Part shown: positions 59,165 through 64,000 of the stretch, piece after piece | Layout: each line of letters begins with the position of its first letter | How positions within the stretch are numbered: position 1 is the first letter of the stretch | From: Eubacterium sp. AF16-48 | GTDB taxonomy: Bacteria; Bacillota; Clostridia; Lachnospirales; Lachnospiraceae | NCBI RefSeq assembly: GCF_003479405.1 | Contig: NZ_QUHB01000009.1 | Location: 1 to 64,000 of the forward strand | Length of the DNA stretch: 64,000 bases | Reading direction: 5' to 3' | Translations under genes and position numbers: made by a program | Notes under the pieces: generated by a model | The model's input: only the letters and a program-made list of their open reading frames with translations | Databases searched by the model: none | Told to the model about the DNA's origin: nothing

Positions 59165-59608
59165 TTTCTCTCCTTAACTTTCTTATTTATTTTATACAAA
59201 AATTTTGTGCAATAATTTACCAAAATACAAACACTGATAATCCATGAAAACTGTTAATAGATATGTTATTTCTGACAAAGAATATTTCGTTTTTCTACAA
59301 GAAAGATATCCTCAATAAATCGTTATCCTTTTTATAAGAATACATCTGAATTCCATTCCTCTCCTGTGCTTTCCGACCTCTCATACATAATAATAACCTT
59401 TCCTCTGCAAGATATTTAACCTCTTTCATTCGCTCTCAACAGCAAAGAGTACTTCTTTCGCTATTATTTATGCTGTATTTTTTATAAAAACATTATTATG
59501 ATACCATATATGTATACCAAAGTAAATATATTGTTTTATATTTATCAAAATTATATCGTATTTAAATCCACATATTATTTTACATTTTTCAAGCTCAAAT
59601 TTTATTTA
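59165..59608 (-). repeat. intergenic region with a copy of the paralog 4 upstream segment
   Basis: The part from about 59195 to 59395 is closely similar to about 61015-61225, including AACACTGATAATCCATGAAA and the decayed end of a DUF6273 gene. Gene plus upstream segment were therefore duplicated as one unit. The remainder (about 59400-59608) is AT-rich with no coding signal; a promoter for paralog 1 may lie here. Confidence 0.75.
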
Positions 59609-60025
59609 TTAATTTGCAATCTCAATTTTTCGATTTTTAAAAATTTTACCTAAAAATATTTCTAATGCGTTTTTCATTGCTTCAATAACATACTCTTCCT
59701 CATCCTTTAACCTTTCATCTACCATAAATCCTTTATATTCTATAGAAAGCACAAATCTATCAGAATGATAAACATACTTTATAGTATTAACTATATTTTT
59801 ATATATAAAGTTTGCCACTTTAGGTCCATTCACTCCATCTAGCACTAATCCTAACGGAGAATCATTAATAACTAAATACATTTCTTTTTCTTTATCAAAA
59901 GCCCAATATACAACCTGTACCATTCCGCCATGATACACCCTACGAATATGGAAGGATTCTATAAATTTTCTATCTTCCTCTGCTATCTTTTCACATACAA
60001 AATTAAATTTTTTTGATTCCATCAT
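59609..60025 (-). CDS. 138-residue paralog 2 upstream of the RTX gene
   Basis: This member of the four-gene tandem family has the same length and motif order as its paralogs, with ESFHIRRVYHGGMVQVVYW near residues 19-38. An AGGAGG site lies so close to the first ATG that the second ATG (codon 2) is the more likely start. It lies 65 bp downstream of paralog 3 and is probably co-transcribed with it. Function is unknown and tied to the RTX locus only by position. Confidence 0.7.
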   Translation of the reverse strand: MMESKKFNFVCEKIAEEDRKFIESFHIRRVYHGGMVQVVYWAFDKEKEMYLVINDSPLGLVLDGVNGPKVANFIYKNIVNTIKYVYHSDRFVLSIEYKGFMVDERLKDEEEYVIEAMKNALEIFLGKIFKNRKIEIAN

Positions 60026-60090
60026 TTCCTCCTAAACTTTATTATTTATTTTGCATTGTGCTTATGTAATTCCCTTGCACAAAGTTTTTA

Positions 60091-60507
60091 TCAATTTAAA
60101 ACCTTCATTTTTCGATCATCAAAAAAATTCCCCCAAAACACTTCTAATGCTTTTCTCATTGCTTCAACAACATACTCTTCCTCATCTTTTAGCCTTTTAT
60201 CTACCCTAAATTCTTTATATTCTATAGAAAGTACAAATCTGTCAGAATGATAGTCATATTTTATGGTATTAATTATATTTTTATATATAAAGTTTGCCAC
60301 TTTAGGTCCATCCACTCCCTCCAACACTAATCCTAATGGAGAATCATTAAGAATGAAATACATCCCCTTTTCCTTATCACAAGACCAATTTGACACATCT
60401 ACATTTCCACCATGATACACCCTATAAATCTGAAAAGCTTCAATAAATTTTCTGTCTTCCTCTGCTATCTTTTCACATACAAAATTAAATTTTTTTGATT
60501 CCATCAT
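60091..60507 (-). CDS. 138-residue paralog 3 upstream of the RTX gene
   Basis: This third paralog differs mostly in residues 25-45 (YRVYHGGNVDVSNWSCDKEKG) and the C-terminus (FWGNFFDDRKMKVLN). Its upstream spacer matches that of paralog 2, so these two units arose by tandem duplication. Again the second ATG suits the AGGAGG spacing better. The differences cluster in one surface-like strand region, which fits changing partner specificity; function unknown. Confidence 0.7.
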   Translation of the reverse strand: MMESKKFNFVCEKIAEEDRKFIEAFQIYRVYHGGNVDVSNWSCDKEKGMYFILNDSPLGLVLEGVDGPKVANFIYKNIINTIKYDYHSDRFVLSIEYKEFRVDKRLKDEEEYVVEAMRKALEVFWGNFFDDRKMKVLN

Positions 60508-60571
60508 TTCCTCCTAAACTTTATTATTTATTTTACATTGTGCTTATGTAATTCCCTTGTGCTAAGTTTTA

Positions 60572-60988
60572 TCAATTTAAGGCCTTCATTTTTCGATCAT
60601 TAAAAAAACTCCCCCAAAATACTTCTAATGCTTTTCTCATTGCTTCAACAACATACTCTTCCTCATCTTTTAGCTTTTTATCTACCCTAAATTCTTTATA
60701 TTCTATAGAATGTACAAATCTATCAGAATGATAGTTATATTTTATAGTATTCACTATATTTTTATATATAAAGTTTGCCACTCTAGGTCCATTCACTCCC
60801 TCCAACACTAATCCTAATGAAGCATCATTAAGAATGAAATACATCCCCTTTTCCTTATCACAAGCCCAATACATCACATCTACCATTCCACTATGATACT
60901 CCTTCTCAATCTGAAATGATTCAATAAATTTTCTGTCTTCCTCTGTTGTCTTTTCATAAACAAAATTAAATTTTTTTGATTCCATCAT
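60572..60988 (-). CDS. 138-residue paralog 4 upstream of the RTX gene
   Basis: The first gene of the series in transcription order, separated from paralog 3 by a 64-bp spacer. It has ESFQIEKEYHSGMVDVMYW near residues 19-38 and a C-terminal FWGSFFNDRKMKALN like paralog 3, while its upstream region is like that of paralog 1. It may therefore be a recombinant or the parent of both. No family is recognised. Confidence 0.7.
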   Translation of the reverse strand: MMESKKFNFVYEKTTEEDRKFIESFQIEKEYHSGMVDVMYWACDKEKGMYFILNDASLGLVLEGVNGPRVANFIYKNIVNTIKYNYHSDRFVHSIEYKEFRVDKKLKDEEEYVVEAMRKALEVFWGSFFNDRKMKALN

Positions 60989-61175
60989 TTTCTCCTAAAC
61001 TTTCTTATTTATTTTGTACAAAAATTTTGCACAATAATTTACCAAAATACAAACACTGATAATCCATGAAAACTGTTAAAGATATGTTATTTCTTACAAA
61101 GAATATTTCGTTTTTCTACAGGAAAGGTATCCTCAATAAATCGTTATCATTTTTATAAAAAAATAAATCTAAATT

Positions 61176-61403
61176 TTATTCCTCACCTGTGCTTTCCGGT
61201 CCCTCATGCATAATAACAAACCTTCCTCCTCCATTTCCTTCATATGACACTTTTGTTGATGAATCTATACATAATGCCGGTCTTATCCCGCCTTTTCATA
61301 TGCATTTTATATCGATATCTTGTCATCCCAGGTAAAAACACAAACTGCAGAACTATAATAAGTTTCCGGTGTTCTTAACATCCAGGTAACACGCTCTCCA
61401 TTT
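61176..61403 (-). pseudogene. 3' remnant of a DUF6273-domain gene
   Basis: One frame reads NGERVTWMLRTPETYYSSAV then CVFTWDDKISI and stops; another frame continues GGIRPALCIDSSTKVSYEGN to STGEE and a stop. Together they give the typical DUF6273 end, with the W-LR-P block and the GIRPAL-ID block, broken by a frameshift and stop codons. The rest of the gene is gone. The last ~40 bases recur in decayed form near 59350. Confidence 0.65.
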
Positions 61404-61497
61404 AATGAACATTTTTTATTACGATTCTTTTTTAAATAATCAATGTTTTCCCCTCTTTCGCTATAATATACATACCACTTTCCATGTCCTCTATAAG

Positions 61498-61541
61498 AAA
61501 AGCGGCACTATCGCTTTATTCAACGCCATAGCACCGCTTTT
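61498..61541 (-). terminator. hairpin after metK
   Basis: AAAAGCGG and CCGCTTTT pair, with a partly paired CTAT/ATAG inner segment. It lies 85 bp after the metK stop codon. Flanking A and T runs make it usable in either direction. Confidence 0.55.
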
Positions 61542-61625
61542 ATGTCAATATGAATGTATCACTGCCACTCACCATTGTCTACGGATTACTTTCTTGTTAC
61601 GTAATTTCCGAAAACTCACATCACA

Positions 61626-62813
61626 TTAAACTAACTTTGCCAGTTCCTCTGCTTTATCAGTCTTTTCCCAAGGTAAGTCTAAATCATTTCTTCCAAAATG
61701 ACCATATGCAGCTGTCTGCTTGTAAATAGGTCTGCGAAGGTCTAACATCTTTATAATACCTGCAGGTCTTAAATCAAACTTATCACGAATGATTTCCACT
61801 AATTTTTCATCTGAAACCTTTCCTGTTCCAAATGTATCTACCATTACTGATGTAGGATGTGCAACACCAATGGCGTATGATAACTGAATTTCACATTTAT
61901 CTGCTAATCCTGCTGCCACAATATTTTTTGCAACATATCTTGCTGCATAAGCAGCTGAACGGTCAACCTTTGTACAATCCTTTCCAGAGAAAGCACCACC
62001 ACCGTGTCTTGCGTATCCACCATAAGTATCAACAATTATTTTACGTCCTGTAAGTCCGCTATCGCCATTTGGTCCGCCTATAACAAAACGTCCTGTTGGA
62101 TTTATAAAGAATTTTGTATTTTCGTCTACCATATCCTGTGGAAGAATTTCATCAAATACATATTTCTTAATATCTTCATGTATCTGCTCCTGGGTAACTT
62201 CCGGATCATGCTGAGTCGATAAAACTACCGCATCTAATCTAAATGGCTTTCCATTTTCATCATATTCTACTGTAACCTGTGTTTTTCCATCAGGTCTTAA
62301 GTATGGAAGTGTTCCGTTTTTTCTGACCTCCGTCAGTTTTCTTGCTAACTTATGAGCCAATGAAATAGGATATGGCATTAACTCCTCTGTTTCGTTAGTA
62401 GCATATCCAAACATCATTCCCTGGTCACCGGCACCAATTGCATCAATGTCCTCATCCGACATTTTGTTTTCCTTAGCTTCAAGAGCCTTATCAACTCCTA
62501 ATGCAATATCTGCTGACTGTTCATCTAATGCTGTTATAACTCCGCATGTGTCACAGTCAAATCCGTATTTAGCCCTGTCATAACCGATTTCCCTGATAGT
62601 ATTTCTTACTATTTTTTGTATATCAACATATCCCTTTGTAGTTATTTCACCCATAACCAACACAAGACCTGTTGTAATACTTGTTTCACAGGCTACACGG
62701 CTCATAGGGTCCTGACGCATTAATTCATCTAATATGGCATCAGATATCTGGTCACACATTTTGTCAGGATGACCTTCAGTTACTGATTCAGATGTAAACA
62801 ATCTTTTTTCCAT
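61626..62813 (-). CDS. metK: S-adenosylmethionine synthetase
   Basis: This 395-residue enzyme makes SAM from methionine and ATP. Signatures [28 protein letters not shown] and [16 protein letters not shown] are intact and length is standard. An AAGGAGAAG site precedes the start. Expression is controlled by the S-box riboswitch and terminator in its leader, so SAM represses its own synthesis. Confidence 0.97.
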   Translation of the reverse strand: MEKRLFTSESVTEGHPDKMCDQISDAILDELMRQDPMSRVACETSITTGLVLVMGEITTKGYVDIQKIVRNTIREIGYDRAKYGFDCDTCGVITALDEQSADIALGVDKALEAKENKMSDEDIDAIGAGDQGMMFGYATNETEELMPYPISLAHKLARKLTEVRKNGTLPYLRPDGKTQVTVEYDENGKPFRLDAVVLSTQHDPEVTQEQIHEDIKKYVFDEILPQDMVDENTKFFINPTGRFVIGGPNGDSGLTGRKIIVDTYGGYARHGGGAFSGKDCTKVDRSAAYAARYVAKNIVAAGLADKCEIQLSYAIGVAHPTSVMVDTFGTGKVSDEKLVEIIRDKFDLRPAGIIKMLDLRRPIYKQTAAYGHFGRNDLDLPWEKTDKAEELAKLV

Positions 62814-62916
62814 TTACTTCTCCTTTTCTTTGTTTTAAATGCTTTAACTATAGTATCTTACAAATATTTATTTTCTACTTGTGAGAATTTATTTTTCTTT
62901 AAACCTTATTTTTATA

Positions 62917-62946
62917 AAAGAAAAAGTCCACTAAACAGTGGACTTG
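62917..62946 (-). terminator. riboswitch-controlled terminator of metK
   Basis: AAGTCCACT and AGTGGACTT form the stem, followed by TTTTCTTTT on the minus strand. It lies directly after the SAM aptamer and forms when SAM is bound. Confidence 0.92.
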
Positions 62947-62964
62947 AATTCAAGGTATCAAATC

Positions 62965-63070
62965 CTCTTATTGATCAAACTTGTGTCTGCTCAGGTTGGC
63001 ACCTTCCTGACAAATGTCGGGGTTGCCGTGGCTTCTTCGGTCCTTGTACCTCCACCACTCTGAATAAGAG
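62965..63070 (-). ncRNA. SAM-I (S-box) riboswitch
   Basis: Read on the minus strand, the element opens with CTCTTATTCAGAGTGGTGGA and contains the conserved GAAGCC-CGGCAACC, AAGGTGC-AACC and GCAGA blocks before closing with AATAAGAG, which pairs with the opening CTCTTATT as P1. These are the hallmark S-box sequences in correct order. It lies 150 bases before metK, as in many Firmicutes. Confidence 0.96.
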
Positions 63071-63092
63071 AAAATATTTATTTGCAATGGTT

Positions 63093-63121
63093 ATATTACT
63101 ATTATAGCATACATATGTCAA
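63093..63121 (-). promoter_or_regulatory. promoter of the S-box/metK transcript
   Basis: TTGACA (63116-63121) and TAATAT (63093-63098) are 17 bases apart on the minus strand, just upstream of the aptamer. A TATAAT in the spacer is too close to the -35 to serve it. Confidence 0.65.
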
Positions 63122-63140
63122 GGAATAAATCCCAAAAACA

Positions 63141-64000
63141 TTAATCTCTGCTGTTTCTAAACTGTACCGGTGTCATTCCGTACTTTTTCTTAAAAAGGCG
63201 GTTAAAATGTTCAACATTCTGGTATCCTACCTTTTCTGCAATAGATTCAACAGTCATGTTTCCCCCCTTTAAAAGAGTTCTTGCCTTTTTCATTCTGACA
63301 TTTTTAACTAACTCTCCAAAGGTCTTTCCTGACTTATCCTTAATGTACTTTGATAAATAAGGTTTTGAAAGATGGAACTGATCTGCTAATTCATCTAAAG
63401 AAACCGTTAAATAATTTGTATTAATATAATTAATTATTTCAGTCAGTCTCTCGTCCTGGCAGTCTTTTTCACCTAATTCCTTAATAACCTGATTTACGGC
63501 TACTGTTAATGCATGGATTGATGATTTAATAATATCCTCGTCTAATCCTACGCCCCAATGCATAGCTCCGTTATAGCTTATTCCCACATAAGAAACAGCC
63601 TTTGAAGAAGAACCTCTTGATAATGAATGTTCCTCGTATACTGAAAGTTCGTAGCTAATATTAAAATACTGCTTAAATGCATTACTTACAGCATCTAATC
63701 TACCGTTACCTGTACTCTTAACAATTCTTACCCCGTCATTTTGTGCAATGGTAACTTCTGCCATAATGCCGTTTTTCTGCTGGAAATGTACTTCCGGAAC
63801 AGAGAATGCTCCCACATCATTTATGTATTTATCTTCAAATATCTGATATACCCAGTCAGGTGATAATTCCTTATGCTCCTTATCTGAAACATGCTTAACT
63901 GTATATCCCACTTCTTCCTTCATCTTATCCGGCAAATCCAGTCCGAAGTTCTGCTTCAAAATGTAACTTACGCCACCTTTTCCTGACTGGCTGTTAATTC
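63141..64000 (-). CDS. leuA: 2-isopropylmalate synthase C-terminal part fused to an AraC-type DNA-binding domain (5' end outside window)
   Basis: The frame is open from the window edge and reads INSQSGKGGVSYILKQNFGL, the conserved post-barrel motif of long-form LeuA. Next come DLPDKMKEEVGYTVKHVSDKEH-type sequence and the leucine-binding regulatory domain (DVGAFSVPEVHFQ, STGNGRLDAVSNAFKQYF, LDEDIIKSSIHALTVAVNQV). Without a break, the last ~105 residues form two AraC-type helix-turn-helix units (VSLDELADQFHLSKPYLSKY; MTVESIAEKVGYQNVEHFNR, FKKKYGMTPVQFR). So the leucine-feedback domain is joined to a DNA-binding domain. The apparent start at 63959 is a TTG inside the LeuA sequence and not a real start. 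The catalytic barrel lies outside the window. Confidence 0.85.
   Translation of the reverse strand, partial: INSQSGKGGVSYILKQNFGLDLPDKMKEEVGYTVKHVSDKEHKELSPDWVYQIFEDKYINDVGAFSVPEVHFQQKNGIMAEVTIAQNDGVRIVKSTGNGRLDAVSNAFKQYFNISYELSVYEEHSLSRGSSSKAVSYVGISYNGAMHWGVGLDEDIIKSSIHALTVAVNQVIKELGEKDCQDERLTEIINYINTNYLTVSLDELADQFHLSKPYLSKYIKDKSGKTFGELVKNVRMKKARTLLKGGNMTVESIAEKVGYQNVEHFNRLFKKKYGMTPVQFRNSRD

Larger units (their letters stand above)
60989..61625. other. gene-poor region upstream of the RTX operon
   Basis: It contains the parent copy of the segment duplicated at 59195-59395 (about 61015-61225), a DUF6273 gene remnant (61176-61403) and the hairpin after metK (61498-61541). The start of the RTX operon transcript should lie in about 60990-61100; I see no confident -35/-10 pair. 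Confidence 0.6.

Noticed and set aside
58748..60988. HlyC-type toxin-activating acyltransferases
   Set aside because: Position fits, but none of the HlyC motifs I know can be seen and the proteins are shorter; left as unknown family.
63141..63959. A stand-alone AraC-family regulator starting at 63959
   Set aside because: The supposed start is a TTG inside conserved LeuA sequence; the frame stays open to the window edge with the LeuA motif NSQSGKGG upstream.

Overview
The window is AT-rich DNA from a spore-forming member of the Clostridia, most likely a Lachnospiraceae gut or rumen bacterium. The evidence is spoIIR, a SPOCS/LysM spore-envelope protein, a CotS-like protein, low-GC codon use, strong AGGAGG ribosome sites, a SAM-I riboswitch in front of metK, and the tail of a Lachnospiraceae-type Rpn protein. 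No tRNA, rRNA, CRISPR array, insertion sequence or prophage was seen. Nearly all genes lie on the minus strand; the plus-strand exceptions are plsC, a small membrane protein, spoIIR and pdxK.

Layout. (1) 1-12.8 kb is a surface polymorphic-toxin island. A sortase-type vWA surface protein, interrupted by one in-frame stop, is translationally coupled to a 1429-residue protein. That protein has a signal peptide, a transglutaminase-like domain, membrane segments, a repeat linker and a C-terminal toxin-like domain, and is followed by its putative immunity gene. Downstream are orphan C-terminal-domain/immunity cassettes, a cytoplasmic leucine-rich-repeat protein and a TNT-like toxin remnant. (2) 13-33.2 kb is a beta-glucan utilisation locus, transcribed as SBP, large SBP, two permeases, NHL/YIP1 protein, DUF5696 protein, two more permeases, GH16 endo-glucanase, LacI regulator and a GH94/GH161-type phosphorylase, with a neighbouring surface glucan-binding candidate. 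LacI-type operators surround the promoter. (3) 33.5-47.3 kb is housekeeping and sporulation: plsC, DUF1934, murI, spoIIR, ispE, SPOCS/LysM, PrcB-like lipoprotein, phosphoglucomutase, CotS-like pseudokinase, cca, and the divergent pdxR/pdxK pair. (4) 47.4-61.4 kb is an RTX/type I secretion locus in hly-like order: four paralogous 138-residue genes, a giant RTX gene, an ABC exporter with a degenerate C39 domain, and a short membrane fusion protein. The RTX gene is split by a 139-bp out-of-frame tandem duplication. (5) 61.6-64 kb holds metK with its S-box riboswitch and the 3' end of a leuA gene fused to an AraC-type DNA-binding domain.

The glucan locus would cut beta-1,3-type glucan outside the cell with GH16, import oligosaccharides through two SBP/permease sets that must borrow an ATPase encoded elsewhere, and phosphorolyse them inside. 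The two flanking accessory regions look like competition or adhesion systems. Both carry lesions in their largest genes and duplicated small genes, which suggests ongoing recombination. The most unusual items are the LeuA-AraC fusion, the broken RTX gene with four paralogs at the hlyC position, the orphan toxin/immunity array, and a shared hairpin motif just upstream of the ribosome sites of spoIIR, the CotS-like gene and pdxK.
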